Assembly (NCBI RefSeq): GCF_009764355.1
Contig: NZ_LNUA01000008.1
Span: 62,001-126,000, forward strand
Source of the DNA: Companilactobacillus bobalius
Lineage (GTDB): Bacteria; Bacillota; Bacilli; Lactobacillales; Lactobacillaceae
Length of the DNA stretch: 64,000 nt
Direction of reading: 5' to 3'
In this document: positions 51,221-61,915 of the stretch, one piece after another
Position numbering within the stretch: the first letter of the stretch is position 1
Layout of the letters: every line of letters begins with the position of its first letter
Notes under the pieces: model-generated
What the model saw: the letters and a program-made list of their open reading frames with translations, nothing else
The model's database searches: none
Told to the model about the DNA's origin: nothing
Program-made: the position numbers and the translations under genes

Positions 51221-51811
51221 TTAATTTTTTAAAGAATTATAACCAGCACCAGTAAATTTATTTAACAGTTGGAGTTCATGGTACCAAGAATCGTTTTTTA
51301 CAAAGTGGTGTCGTTTATTAATGGCAAATGATCCGTGAATTGAATAGATAAATAGTAGTTCAGCATCTGATTCACTAAGACCAGTTCTTTTTTGAATAGA
51401 TGGCACCATGCGTGATTTTTCGTGGGCAACGATACGACCAATAATATAGTCACTAAGATTTGAATCCATTAAGAGTTTACGATATTTAGAAGAATCAGCT
51501 ATTCTTTGACAAGCCGGTAACATTGATTCATTTTCTCGTAATAAGTCAATGCTGAGATTAGAAGGGTCAATGTTATCACTAGGATTCGTTTCATCCTTGA
51601 ATAATAAGGCGTCGTCCAAAACAGAATTTAAAACGTCAGTCAGATTATCGAAGTGTAAGTAGAAAGTAGAACGGGTGATTTCCGCTTCACGACATAATTT
51701 GGCCACATTGAGTTGATTGTATGGCTCGTGTTTAATCAATTCTAAAAAAGAATCCTTAATAATATTAATAGTATAAATAGTTCGACGGTCTGGCTTACGA
51801 TTTTTTTGCAT
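51221..51811 (-). CDS. TetR family regulator
   Basis: 196 residues. N-terminal helix-turn-helix: IKDSFLELIKHEPYNQLNVAKLCREAEITRSTFYLHFDN. The C-terminal part (LFIYSIHGSFAINKRHHF) resembles the TetR C-terminal family common in lactobacilli. It is divergent from the sirtuin pair with a 156-nt gap, which makes those genes the likely targets. The target is inferred from position. Good TAAGGAG site. Ligand unknown. Confidence 0.85.
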   Translation of the reverse strand: MQKNRKPDRRTIYTINIIKDSFLELIKHEPYNQLNVAKLCREAEITRSTFYLHFDNLTDVLNSVLDDALLFKDETNPSDNIDPSNLSIDLLRENESMLPACQRIADSSKYRKLLMDSNLSDYIIGRIVAHEKSRMVPSIQKRTGLSESDAELLFIYSIHGSFAINKRHHFVKNDSWYHELQLLNKFTGAGYNSLKN

Positions 51812-51967
51812 ATAAACTCCTTAACACAATTTAAAAACTGTTTACAACATGAATTAAATTCGAAATGTGTGCTTAAATTTGAATTTGTTTTCATGTATTT
51901 TAAATATATTCAATACAGTATGTACATAATTATACATTATGTTAATTAATTTGTTAAAGGAGATAAA

Positions 51968-52651
51968 ATAGAAAAACAGATAGAACAAGCTCGCAAATTG
52001 ATTGATGAAAGTGATGCGATTCTTGTTAGTGCAAGCAATGGCCTGTCTATTTCAGAAGGATACAACATATTCGCTGATGACGAAAATTTTGAAAATTACT
52101 TTAATCATTTCAAGATTGTTTACGGCATTAGCAGTTTGATTCAAGGTGTTTTTGCACAATTGCCGGCGCCAGATCATCAAGAATTCATGAGAAAAGTTCA
52201 TCAATATTTAATTGAGGATTATAAGCCGACAGAAACATTTCAAAGTCTCAATAAAATACTTAAACCAAAAGATTATTTCATTCTGACATCAAACGCCGAT
52301 AAACATTTTCAATTAAACGGTTTTTCCGATGAAAACATTTGGGAAATTGAAGGTAACTTTGATGGATTGAATATGAATTCTGAAGCTTGGAATGAACAAC
52401 GAAATAGGTTCGTTGAGTTTGCTCAAAAGAATAAAAATAAGAAAATTTTACAACTGGAGTTAGGTATAGGTTCTAAAAATAAAATGATTAAGGCTCCATT
52501 AATGGATATGGTGGCAGATCATCCAGCTTGGAATTATCTAACTTTGAATATGCCGCAAGAAATTTATATTGATCCTAAAATTGAGCATCAATCTGTAGCC
52601 TTGCCAGGAAATATTGATACTACTTTTAAAGAATTATTGGAGGAAAATTAA
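51968..52651 (+). CDS. Short SirTM-like sirtuin without zinc finger, probable ATA start
   Basis: 227 residues from ATA 51968 (IEKQIEQARKLIDESD), or 217 from TTG 51998. The Rossmann start AILVSASNGLSISEGYN and KDYFILTSNADKHFQLNGF show a sirtuin of the SirTM type. The active site reads EIEGNFDG, with neither the His nor the Gln of active families, and no CxxC pair is present. So it is probably inactive and may bind the next protein. AAAGGAG lies 7 nt before the ATA; the TTG has no such site. It ends directly before the next ATG. Confidence 0.65.
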   Translation: MEKQIEQARKLIDESDAILVSASNGLSISEGYNIFADDENFENYFNHFKIVYGISSLIQGVFAQLPAPDHQEFMRKVHQYLIEDYKPTETFQSLNKILKPKDYFILTSNADKHFQLNGFSDENIWEIEGNFDGLNMNSEAWNEQRNRFVEFAQKNKNKKILQLELGIGSKNKMIKAPLMDMVADHPAWNYLTLNMPQEIYIDPKIEHQSVALPGNIDTTFKELLEEN

Positions 52652-53626
52652 ATGAGCTTATCTTTTTATGAACAATTAGTAATGAAGACACAAACCAACT
52701 ATTCACAATTTTTTAATGTATACGCCAGTGGCAAAACGCCGGTTAAATTGACTAGTAGAGCACCTTTGCCATATGAGGAACAGATCAATATTTTAGCCGA
52801 AAAAATTAATGAAGCGGATCATATTTTGGTAGGTGGAGCTTCAGGATTATCCGCTGCAGGTGGTGGTGACTTCTATTATGAAGATAACGAATCTTTTAGA
52901 AAATATTTCGGAAAATTTGCCGAGAAATATGGTATAAAAGGGGCCTTCTCTGGAATGCAATATCGTTGGCCAAGCCGTGAAGAGTATTGGGGCTATTTGG
53001 CAACTTTTCTTCATACGACGCAACATGCGGAAATAAGAAAACCATATAAAGATTTGCAAGCTATTTTGCAAGATAAAGACTACTTTATTTTGACCACGAA
53101 TCAAGATACTCAAGCAATAAAAGCTTTTCCAGAGGACAAAGTTGCTCAGATTCAAGGGGATCATCGTTTCTTTCAGTGTTCTGCACAATGTAGTGATGAA
53201 GTGTGGGATGCGGTCAAACCAGTTGAGGAAATGGTCCAAGCTATGGGGGATGACACTAAAGTGCCAACAGAACTAATACCTCGTTGTCCCAATTGCGGAG
53301 CGGAAGCTTTTCCTTGGGTCAGAGGTTATGGAAACTTCTTGGAAGGTACTAGATATCATCAGGAATATAAAAAGGTTTCAGATGATGTTTTGACACATCT
53401 ACATGACAATCATCTTCTCATGATCGAATTAGGAGTTGGTCGTATGACACCAATGTTTATTCAAGAACCGTTCTGGGCCCTAACAGGAAGCCTTGAAGGT
53501 TCATATGATGTCATGATCAACCGTGATCATCAATTTTTGCCAGAGGAAATTGAAGATAAGGGTCAAGCTATTAAAGGAGATATTTCTCAAGCTCTAGCAG
53601 ATGTTAGAACTGTATTGGGAAAATAA
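52652..53626 (+). CDS. SirTM-like sirtuin (class M, Gln in place of catalytic His)
   Basis: 324 residues. NAD-binding GGASGLSAAGG and FILTTNQDTQAIKAF. The position of the catalytic His of deacetylase sirtuins holds Gln168 in QIQGDHRFFQC. Zinc ligands are C176, C180, C212 and C215 (FQCSAQC and RCPNC). SirTM enzymes of streptococci and staphylococci have the same Gln and do protein ADP-ribosylation on a lipoylated GcvH-like carrier. Here no macrodomain, GcvH-L or LplA2 gene is adjacent. It forms a pair with the short sirtuin. GGAGG site. Confidence 0.7.
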   Translation: MSLSFYEQLVMKTQTNYSQFFNVYASGKTPVKLTSRAPLPYEEQINILAEKINEADHILVGGASGLSAAGGGDFYYEDNESFRKYFGKFAEKYGIKGAFSGMQYRWPSREEYWGYLATFLHTTQHAEIRKPYKDLQAILQDKDYFILTTNQDTQAIKAFPEDKVAQIQGDHRFFQCSAQCSDEVWDAVKPVEEMVQAMGDDTKVPTELIPRCPNCGAEAFPWVRGYGNFLEGTRYHQEYKKVSDDVLTHLHDNHLLMIELGVGRMTPMFIQEPFWALTGSLEGSYDVMINRDHQFLPEEIEDKGQAIKGDISQALADVRTVLGK

Positions 53627-53635
53627 ATAGTTAGT

Positions 53636-53668
53636 AAAAGAGTCGAGGTTATCCTCGGCTTTTTTTGT
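53636..53668 (+). terminator. Terminator after the sirtuin pair
   Basis: AAAAGAGTCGAGG pairs with CCTCGGCTTTTTTT; near copy of the terminator at 51184. Confidence 0.85.
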
Positions 53669-53705
53669 CTAGAAAGTTTTGTCACTAGGAGGGTGACAAA
53701 ACTAA

Positions 53706-53755
53706 ATGTAACCGTATTCAGGAATAACTTACTATATAACCGTAAAGAGAAACGG
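53706..53755 (+). promoter_or_regulatory. Repeated TAACCGTA boxes before the PTS operon
   Basis: Two TAACCGTA copies in direct orientation, and a related AACGGAT, precede the PTS IIB gene. They may bind the PRD activator encoded at 57239. Tentative. Confidence 0.35.
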
Positions 53756-53799
53756 ATAACAAAGCATATAAATTAAAAAATATTACGGAGGTAAGTATT

Positions 53800-54108
53800 A
53801 TGAGTAAAAGTATTCTATTAATTTGTGGTTCAGGAGCATCATCAGGGTTTATGGCAGCTAATATGAGAAAAGCTGCTAAGAAAGAAGGACTTGATTACAA
53901 AATTAAGGCTCGTAGTGAATCAGAATTAGGTGATTACATGGATGACATTGATGCCTTAATGGTTGGACCACATTTAAAAGCTGAATTCGATGCTATCAAA
54001 GCACGCGTTCCCGAAAATGTGACAGTAGTTTTAATGCACTCCGACTATTATTCAATTCTTGACGGTAAAGGTGCTATTGCACATTTAAAAGAAGAATTAG
54101 GAGATTAG
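53800..54108 (+). CDS. PTS lactose/cellobiose-family EIIB
   Basis: 102 residues. The phosphorylated Cys9 is in SILLICGSGASSGFM, the usual start of IIB-cellobiose proteins. It carries phosphate from IIA to the sugar on IIC, at the membrane's inner face. First gene of a PTS operon (IIB, IIC, IIA, GH1, regulator) and preceded by a TACGGAGG site. The usual S-x-G-M-S-T loop is GSGASSG here. Sugar type inferred as beta-glucoside-like. Confidence 0.9.
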   Translation: MSKSILLICGSGASSGFMAANMRKAAKKEGLDYKIKARSESELGDYMDDIDALMVGPHLKAEFDAIKARVPENVTVVLMHSDYYSILDGKGAIAHLKEELGD

Positions 54109-54141
54109 TAACGGAAAAAGTAAATTGGGGAGTGTGCCAAG

Positions 54142-55377
54142 ATGAATAAATTTATGGATTTTCTCAATAATAAATTTGCGCCTAAAGCTCAAGTTGTTGG
54201 GAATAATCAATGGATCGTAACATTAAAGAATTCCGTACTTGAAGTATTGCCTTTCATTTTAGTTGGTTCAGTAGTCAGTCTATTAAATATTCCGGGTAAT
54301 TTTTGGAAATGGTGGCCTGATTTTTCACCAGTAAGTAATTTTACCTTTGGATTATTGTCTATTTTTGTAGCATTTCTAGTTCCGTTTAATTATATGGAAT
54401 TCAAAAAACTAAAGAAACAAAGAATTATTGCCGGATTAACATCAGTAGCTTTGTTCTTAATGTTGATTAATCCTAAATTTACTAATTCTGGAGCTACTGC
54501 TTCATTTAGTTTTAGTGAATTTGGTGCTGGTGGTATGTTTGTTGCTATCATTGTAGCTATTTTTGTCAGTTTGATTATGGAGGGATTCGGAACATTTTCC
54601 TTCTTTAGTGAAGATACAGTAATTCCTGATTTTGTAACATCATGGTTTGATTCAATGTTACCGATTGGAATCATCATTATCATTGGATGGTTATTAGTTG
54701 ATATAGCTCATTTCAATATGTATAACGCAATTCAATCAATATTTGCACCATTAGCAACAGGTGCCGATACGATTTATGGATTCACATTTATTTTGTTCCT
54801 AGATTGTTTTATTTACTCAATGGGTATTTCAGGTTGGGTTCTATCACCAATTACCCAACCTTTAATGTTGGGCGGTATTGCCGCCAATGTAGCTGCAGTA
54901 GCTGCTGGAAATCCCGCAACACATGTCTTTACTAGTGAAGTTATCTACAGTGGTTGGGCATGGATCGGTGGTGTTGGATGTACGATGCCATTGGCTTTGA
55001 TGATGCTGTTAATGGCAAAGTCTCAACGTTTAAAGGCTTTAGGAAAAGCATGTATTGTTCCATCACTATTCAATATTAATGAACCACTTGTTTTCGGTAC
55101 TGTCGTTTGGAATCCATACTTGATGATTCCGCTATGGATTAACGGTATTGTAATTCCAATTATTACATGGTTAGGTTTAAAGATGGGATTGGCTGCTATT
55201 CCAAAGGCTTTAATGCAAATGTGGTACATTCCATTCCCAATTTCAACATGGATTGTTAGTCCTTCTGTTGGAGCAATTATTTTAATGGCAGTTATCTTTG
55301 TTGTAGCTTGGGTCATTTGGTTCCCATTCTTCAAAGTTTATGATGGCCAAGTAGTTAAAGAAGAGGCAAAAAATTAA
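54142..55377 (+). CDS. PTS lactose/cellobiose-family EIIC
   Basis: 411 residues, about ten transmembrane helices. The IIC signature FNINEPLVFGTVVWNPYLMIP near residue 310 contains the conserved Asn-Glu-Pro of sugar binding. It carries a sugar and gives it to IIB for phosphorylation. Lies between IIB and IIA with a GGGGAG site. Length is at the short end of the family. Substrate probably a beta-glucoside or thioglucoside (see the GH1 enzyme). Confidence 0.9.
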   Translation: MNKFMDFLNNKFAPKAQVVGNNQWIVTLKNSVLEVLPFILVGSVVSLLNIPGNFWKWWPDFSPVSNFTFGLLSIFVAFLVPFNYMEFKKLKKQRIIAGLTSVALFLMLINPKFTNSGATASFSFSEFGAGGMFVAIIVAIFVSLIMEGFGTFSFFSEDTVIPDFVTSWFDSMLPIGIIIIIGWLLVDIAHFNMYNAIQSIFAPLATGADTIYGFTFILFLDCFIYSMGISGWVLSPITQPLMLGGIAANVAAVAAGNPATHVFTSEVIYSGWAWIGGVGCTMPLALMMLLMAKSQRLKALGKACIVPSLFNINEPLVFGTVVWNPYLMIPLWINGIVIPIITWLGLKMGLAAIPKALMQMWYIPFPISTWIVSPSVGAIILMAVIFVVAWVIWFPFFKVYDGQVVKEEAKN

Positions 55378-55403
55378 TTTAAAAGGTTTAGGAGAAGAGA
55401 CAC

Positions 55404-55742
55404 ATGTCAGAAGAAGAATTTGATAATAAGTCAGTCAAAGACACAATGGACATTATTATCAACGCCGGTGATGCTCGAGCATTTATTGCCGAAGCATTGG
55501 ATGACGTTGGCGATTTTAATTATGAAGAAGCAAAAGAAAATATAAAAAAGGCGGATGCCAAATTAGTTGTGGCACACCGTTTACAAACTAAAAAACTTCA
55601 AGAAGAAGCTGAAGGGGATAAGGTTCAATATTCAGTTCTATTCACACACGCTCAAGATACTTTAATGACTATTATGAGTGAATATAATTTGGCAAAGCAT
55701 CTAATTACCGTATTTGAAAAACGTGACCAAAAGTCTAAATGA
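55404..55742 (+). CDS. PTS lactose/cellobiose-family EIIA
   Basis: 112 residues, all-helical trimeric IIA. The active histidine is His82 in LFTHAQDTLM. The first helix has IIINAGDARAFIAEALDDV, the usual start of the family. It takes phosphate from HPr and gives it to IIB. It lies 11 nt before the GH1 gene. AGGAGA site. Confidence 0.92.
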   Translation: MSEEEFDNKSVKDTMDIIINAGDARAFIAEALDDVGDFNYEEAKENIKKADAKLVVAHRLQTKKLQEEAEGDKVQYSVLFTHAQDTLMTIMSEYNLAKHLITVFEKRDQKSK

Positions 55743-55750
55743 GGAGATAA

Positions 55751-57208
<1,458 letters not shown>

Positions 57209-57238
57209 ATAAAAAAGACGTATACGGAGATGAGTTAT

Positions 57239-59149
57239 TTGCGTAAAGACCATAAGAAAGAACTATGGGACTATTTACAAAATAACCCTGGATGGCATAC
57301 TTCTAGTGAACTAGCTGTAGTAATTGGTGTATCTCAACGTAGTATTAAACGCTACGCAAAGGATTTAATCGATACTGCAGCTATTTTTGTAAGTAGTGAA
57401 GGTTATAAAGCTAACCAAAAAAAGGTAAATAGTACTACTAAAAGAAATTCAGATTATGAAAGTATAAAGAGAGTTTTAATTAATGAATTTACCCAACAGG
57501 AAAATTTAAATCTTTATGATCTTGCTGATCAATTCTATTTAAGTGAGTCGACAATATTGAAATTATTAAGGGAGATACAGCTTTATGTAAAACCGTTTGA
57601 TTTGGAATTAAGACAAAATGGCGATAACTGGTCACTGTTAGGTAGTGAAATGGATAAGCGAAAGCTGATCAGTGACATTTTATACAGAGAGTCTAAGCAG
57701 ACATTTATCGGCAATGATACTATTCAAGATAGTTTTCCTGATATAAATGTAATCCAAATTTCAGAAGCTATAAAAAAATTAACAATGATAGAGAATATTT
57801 ATTTGAACACTTTTGATTTCAATAATATTCTGTTGCATATTGCGATAGCTACTCATCGGATCAAAAATGGTTATCAATCCCAAAATTCAGAAAAGGATAA
57901 CGACGAAAAAACTGTTATTCAAAATGATAATAGAGAAAATAATCAGGAACAAAGTTTTGGTAATAAATTAATCGATTTTGTAGAAAATGCAGAACATATT
58001 CATTTTTCTGAATCTGAAAGACAGAGTTTAATTTTAATTATTCAGTTCTCTATAACCAGAAAACATAGGGATTTGGAAGACAACGTTAAACACAGCACAA
58101 TAGTTTTAGTAGATAATCTTATAAAATACGTTAATTCAATGCTCAATATTGATTTGAGGGTACTGAACTTTAGGGAACAATTTGCGATTCATATCCAAAG
58201 ATTATTGGAACGTTCATCACACGGGTATGTAGAACGGAATCCGATGACAGCTAAGATAAGAAAGTCGTCGCCAATAATTTATGAATGTGCAGTGCTTATT
58301 TCCAATCGAATGGAAGAAATTGAAGATATTACTTTGGAAGATGATGAAATTGCTTATATAGCAATGCATATTGGAAATGCTGTATCTGAATATATCAATG
58401 ACTTGCATAAGTTGTACGTAGTGGTGTTAATGCCTGATTATCAAAGTGATAATGATGAATTCATGAGTAGACTTGAACGGCTTTTTAGTCAAGATATTGT
58501 GATTGGTAGAGTGATTCATAATCCGGATATGATAGATGAAGTCGATTATCCAAGAAAAATAGACTTTGTTATACAAGTTAATTCGGAATATTCATTATCT
58601 GGAATTAGACATGCCAATATTTCACAGTTTTTAACGCAGATTGACTATAAGGAAGTTAACCAATTGATAACTGGTTTGAAACATAAACAGGAGAAAATAA
58701 ATTTTACTAATAATTTAGAAAAATTTTTCCCAAAAGAAAATTTCAAAATAATTAATAGTGAAACTAATCGAGATGCTTTATTTAAAATGGTCTGCGATGA
58801 GTTAGAACAGAAGAGTGTTGTAACAACCGATTTTAGGAATAGATTGGAAGCTAGAGAAAAAATGTCTAGCACCGCTTTTGGAAGAGTGGCGATACCTCAT
58901 TCTTTACAGATGGTTGCTTTGAAAACTCAAGGATATGTGGTAATTGATCCTAAGGGAATAAATTGGGACAAGGATAATAATCACGTTAATTTAATGTTTT
59001 TGTTGGCAATAAATGAAAGTAATAAACAAGCATATCGAAATATCTTTGATGATTTGTCACAGATTGCCGTTGATCCTAAGAATATTGCTTTGCTGGTTAA
59101 ATCAAAAACGTATGATGAGTTTATAAAACAATTAACTGCGTTACTGTAA
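57239..59149 (+). CDS. PRD-containing PTS regulator (BglG/LicR type activator)
   Basis: 636 residues from TTG 57239. Two N-terminal helix-turn-helix domains (WHTSSELAVVIGVSQRSIKRY and NLYDLADQFYLSESTILKLL), two PRD domains with likely phospho-His residues (AIATHRIK; FAIHIQRL; IAMHIGNA), a IIB-like part without the active Cys (KLYVVVLMPDYQ), and a C-terminal IIA-mannitol/fructose-like domain (IPHSLQMVAL). It probably activates the upstream PTS operon when its sugar is present. ATG 57230 touches CGGAG, so TTG 57239 is preferred. Last gene of the operon. Confidence 0.85.
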   Translation: MRKDHKKELWDYLQNNPGWHTSSELAVVIGVSQRSIKRYAKDLIDTAAIFVSSEGYKANQKKVNSTTKRNSDYESIKRVLINEFTQQENLNLYDLADQFYLSESTILKLLREIQLYVKPFDLELRQNGDNWSLLGSEMDKRKLISDILYRESKQTFIGNDTIQDSFPDINVIQISEAIKKLTMIENIYLNTFDFNNILLHIAIATHRIKNGYQSQNSEKDNDEKTVIQNDNRENNQEQSFGNKLIDFVENAEHIHFSESERQSLILIIQFSITRKHRDLEDNVKHSTIVLVDNLIKYVNSMLNIDLRVLNFREQFAIHIQRLLERSSHGYVERNPMTAKIRKSSPIIYECAVLISNRMEEIEDITLEDDEIAYIAMHIGNAVSEYINDLHKLYVVVLMPDYQSDNDEFMSRLERLFSQDIVIGRVIHNPDMIDEVDYPRKIDFVIQVNSEYSLSGIRHANISQFLTQIDYKEVNQLITGLKHKQEKINFTNNLEKFFPKENFKIINSETNRDALFKMVCDELEQKSVVTTDFRNRLEAREKMSSTAFGRVAIPHSLQMVALKTQGYVVIDPKGINWDKDNNHVNLMFLLAINESNKQAYRNIFDDLSQIAVDPKNIALLVKSKTYDEFIKQLTALL

Positions 59150-59150
59150 T

Positions 59151-59186
59151 AAAAAAACTAGACGCTTAAAAACGTCTAGTTTTTTT
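59151..59186. terminator. Bidirectional terminator
   Basis: AAAAAAACTAGACG pairs perfectly with CGTCTAGTTTTTTT (14 bp). Ends the PTS operon and the minus-strand padR operon. Confidence 0.92.
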
Positions 59187-59192
59187 ATGTAA

Positions 59193-60026
59193 TCATTGAT
59201 GTTTACGATTATTCCACTGGAAATAACTAAAGAACCAAATAATACTGATCACGCTCAAAATAGCAGTTATAACCAGGATGGTTTTGCTCATACTTGTAGG
59301 TGCATAAACTTTAAAAATATTCGACAGTGCAATAACCCAAATCATCGGTTCAGCAGCAATCATAACTGGACGCCACTTGGCTTTAATCAAAAATAGGGCA
59401 ACAATCGAACCGATGAGAATAAGACTGTTCATAATAATAATTAGATTATTCGTAATAGGAATGTTGAACATAGCCGGTTTAGTAAATTGAATAGCGGTAA
59501 AAATTACAACAGTTAGAAGACTGACTATCCAAGCACTCGCAAAACTGATAGCCTTGTGTTCGAAAATCTTGGAGTAAATAGTTTGATGAATGAGCCAGAA
59601 GGCTGCAAAGATGAGAACCATCATGAAAATTCCGTTTAAGACAAAAGGCACAAGATTCAATTGTTGTTCTTGACCATTCATCTGAATGACTAACGTCCAA
59701 ATCGCTGTAATACCAAAAAGGCCTCCGAAAAATTTCAGACGTTCACGGAGACTAGTTTTGGTGAAACTAGCGGTCAGTTGGTTGGCAGTGTCAGTGGGAG
59801 CCTGTCCGAAGTAGTCTTCAGCGGTAGATCCATCGTTTTGAGCGTCGATAATATCTTGAAGAATCTCTAACAACTTACTTTCAACTTCGTAGTCGTCATA
59901 GAATAAACCCGCGGTACGAACGTAAATTAGTAGATTGCTGTAATACTTTTCGTTAGCAGGATTGAGTTTTTTACGTAAATCATTGTTACTAGAAATCAGT
60001 TCCTGTACTTCGTCAGATTTAGTCAT
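59193..60026 (-). CDS. DUF1129-family membrane protein
   Basis: 277 residues. The N-terminal half (about 1-100) is soluble, with NEKYYSNLLIYVRTAGLFYDDYEVESKLLEILQDII, a pattern known from DUF1129 proteins. Five or six transmembrane helices follow. These often pair with PadR regulators, as here: the padR stop overlaps this start. I use ATG 60026 behind AAAGG; a GTG at 60035 is the other choice. Function unknown, perhaps a sensor or envelope protein. Confidence 0.75.
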   Translation of the reverse strand: MTKSDEVQELISSNNDLRKKLNPANEKYYSNLLIYVRTAGLFYDDYEVESKLLEILQDIIDAQNDGSTAEDYFGQAPTDTANQLTASFTKTSLRERLKFFGGLFGITAIWTLVIQMNGQEQQLNLVPFVLNGIFMMVLIFAAFWLIHQTIYSKIFEHKAISFASAWIVSLLTVVIFTAIQFTKPAMFNIPITNNLIIIMNSLILIGSIVALFLIKAKWRPVMIAAEPMIWVIALSNIFKVYAPTSMSKTILVITAILSVISIIWFFSYFQWNNRKHQ

Positions 60027-60354
60027 CTTGTTCACCTTTTCTTGAAATGATTTGGTTAACTACTAACTCTAGTGACTGCCATTGGTCGGCAAATTCGGTC
60101 ATCTGTTTTCTACCTTGTGTAGTTAGAGAATAATATTTCCGTGAAGGACCCTCTGAAGAAGGCTTGCGTTGACTACTTAAGTCGCCACGTTTTTCTAACT
60201 TTTGAAGTAGTGGATAAACAGTGCCACCGATTAAATCGGTAAAACCTAATTTATTTAATTTTTGGACTAACTCGTATCCGTAAATTTCACCGTCAGAAAT
60301 GACGAATAAAACGCAACCTTCTAGAATGCCTTTAAGTAATTGAGAATTGTTCAT
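60019..60354 (-). CDS. PadR family transcriptional regulator
   Basis: 111 residues. Winged helix: LKGILEGCVLFVISDGEIYGYELVQKLNKLGF, then GGTVYPLLQKLEKRGDLSSQ and SRKYYSLTTQGRKQM, all typical PadR marks. It forms an operon with the DUF1129 gene and probably represses its own promoter. A TACTCGGTGATAACTAATATGTAA region lies upstream, where ATATGTA repeats (ACTAATATGTAA-like twice in 60366-60412) may be the operator. Ligand unknown. Confidence 0.9.
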   Translation of the reverse strand: MNNSQLLKGILEGCVLFVISDGEIYGYELVQKLNKLGFTDLIGGTVYPLLQKLEKRGDLSSQRKPSSEGPSRKYYSLTTQGRKQMTEFADQWQSLELVVNQIISRKGEQDD

Positions 60355-60365
60355 GCTTATGACCT

Positions 60366-60414
60366 CACTAATATGTAATACATACTACTCGGTGATAACT
60401 AATATGTAAAGCAT
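60366..60414 (-). promoter_or_regulatory. Repeated CTAATATGTAA boxes before padR
   Basis: CTAATATGTAA occurs twice in direct orientation in the 112-nt divergent gap between padR and the DUF389 gene. Typical place for a PadR operator. Confidence 0.45.
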
Positions 60415-60466
60415 AATAGTGGAATCTTTGGTAAAATAGACCTGAAAATTGTGAAGTGGGGAAGAA

Positions 60467-61699
60467 ATGATGGATAATGAGGAACTTTTAAAATCAGATA
60501 TTATTGATCAACATGTACGGCAAGGGCTAGGACTCAGTTGGCTTAACTTTGCAGTTTTATTTTGTGCCACGATCATAGCTTGTGTGGGTTTGAATATGAA
60601 TTCGACAGCTGTAGTCATTGGTGCTATGTTGATTTCACCAATTATGGACCCAATCATCGGAATGGGTTACGGCTTCGGTATTCGTGATACGAAATTAATA
60701 CGAAAAGCAGCGACACTCTACCTTATTGAGTTGGTAGTTGCACTGTTGGCGGCCACAATTTATTTTTCACTGTCACCAATTAAAGATGCCAGTGACCAAA
60801 TTATTGCTCGGACACAACCAGCTATTTGGGATGTTCTAGTGGCTTTCTTCGGAGGTGTCGCTGGTATTATTGGTTCCGCCAAGAAAGATCCGGGAAATAT
60901 TTTACCTGGAGTAGCGATTGCGACAGCTTTGATTCCACCACTATCAACAGTGGGATATGGATTGAGTCAATTCAAATGGTCCATAGTTTTGAGTGCCGGA
61001 TATCTATTTTTGATCAATACCTTTTTCATTGCTTTGGCAACGATGATTTGTACGTTAATTTTCAATCTTAGAACCAAACGGGCAACTGGTATACCTCTGA
61101 AGAATCAAATCTTAATCATTGCGGCAGCGATTATCATTACTATTCCCAGTTTGATTTCAGCTTCAACTTTGGTCAAACAAACTTACAATGAGACCCAATT
61201 GACCAGTTTTGTCGATAATGAATTGCCAGGATTGTATGTTGTGAATAAGCAAATCGCTAATGGAAAAATTAAATTAGTCGTTATTGGCAGCCATTTGAGT
61301 CACGCCGAGATAAATAGCTTGGATGATAAGTTGGGCGACTATCAGTTAGGGAGTTATAAATTACAATTTCAACAGCTATCTAAAGGGAATTACTTAAGTG
61401 TGAATGCCTTTAAAAAGTATGTTGATCAAGAAAAGAATGACAGTACGCAGAGTACAACAACTGATAACAGTGATAAGAACTTGTTGAAACTGAAGCAACA
61501 ATTAACCAAGAAGTATCCAGATGATATTTCAAAAGTTTATGTCGGACAATTGGCAAGTAAAACAAAGATTAAAGAATCAATTATTCTGATTAAATTGAAT
61601 AAAGATAGTGAATCAAAACAGGATGAAGTTAAGAAGTATGCAGAGAACTTAGCCGATAAGTTGGGGATTGAAGCGACGGTTCACTTTACTTTAGATTAG
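60467..61699 (+). CDS. DUF389 (TIGR00341) membrane protein
   Basis: 410 residues. Five or six transmembrane helices in the first 230 residues, with the family signature STAVVIGAMLISPIMDPIIGMGYG and ILPGVAIATALIPPLSTVGYGL. The C-terminal 170 residues are soluble, perhaps outside. Proteins of the family are uncharacterised; a transport or stress part is a guess. Divergent from padR. ATG 60467 or 60470 behind GGGGAAG. Confident on family only. Confidence 0.85.
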   Translation: MMDNEELLKSDIIDQHVRQGLGLSWLNFAVLFCATIIACVGLNMNSTAVVIGAMLISPIMDPIIGMGYGFGIRDTKLIRKAATLYLIELVVALLAATIYFSLSPIKDASDQIIARTQPAIWDVLVAFFGGVAGIIGSAKKDPGNILPGVAIATALIPPLSTVGYGLSQFKWSIVLSAGYLFLINTFFIALATMICTLIFNLRTKRATGIPLKNQILIIAAAIIITIPSLISASTLVKQTYNETQLTSFVDNELPGLYVVNKQIANGKIKLVVIGSHLSHAEINSLDDKLGDYQLGSYKLQFQQLSKGNYLSVNAFKKYVDQEKNDSTQSTTTDNSDKNLLKLKQQLTKKYPDDISKVYVGQLASKTKIKESIILIKLNKDSESKQDEVKKYAENLADKLGIEATVHFTLD

Positions 61700-61712
61700 A
61701 AATTTAGGTACT

Positions 61713-61749
61713 AAAAAAGGCTTTCGATGATTTCATCGAAAGTCTTTTT
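61713..61749 (+). terminator. Terminator after the DUF389 gene
   Basis: AAAAAAGGCTTTCGATGA pairs with TCATCGAAAGTCTTTTT, loop of two or three nt. Confidence 0.9.
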
Positions 61750-61786
61750 AATTGCAAGACAAGATAAACATTGTACTTTACTGAAT

Positions 61787-61911
61787 AGTGGAAACGAGCT
61801 CCACAGGCCAGATTCCTGTGCTTTGCCTGATTTCACAAACTGCCTGCTACGCAGTCAATTCGCAAAGTCCTGCAAATGCTCAGAATCTAAACGGGCCTGT
61901 CCCACTCTCTA
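61787..61911. repeat. Family A repeat, outer member of a tandem pair
   Basis: GTGGAAACGAGCTCCACAGG left end and CGGGCCTGTCCCACTCTC right end, with GCTTTGCCTG and CGCAAAGTCC inside. Same plan as other family A elements, minus orientation. Confidence 0.7.
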
Positions 61912-61915
61912 ATTG

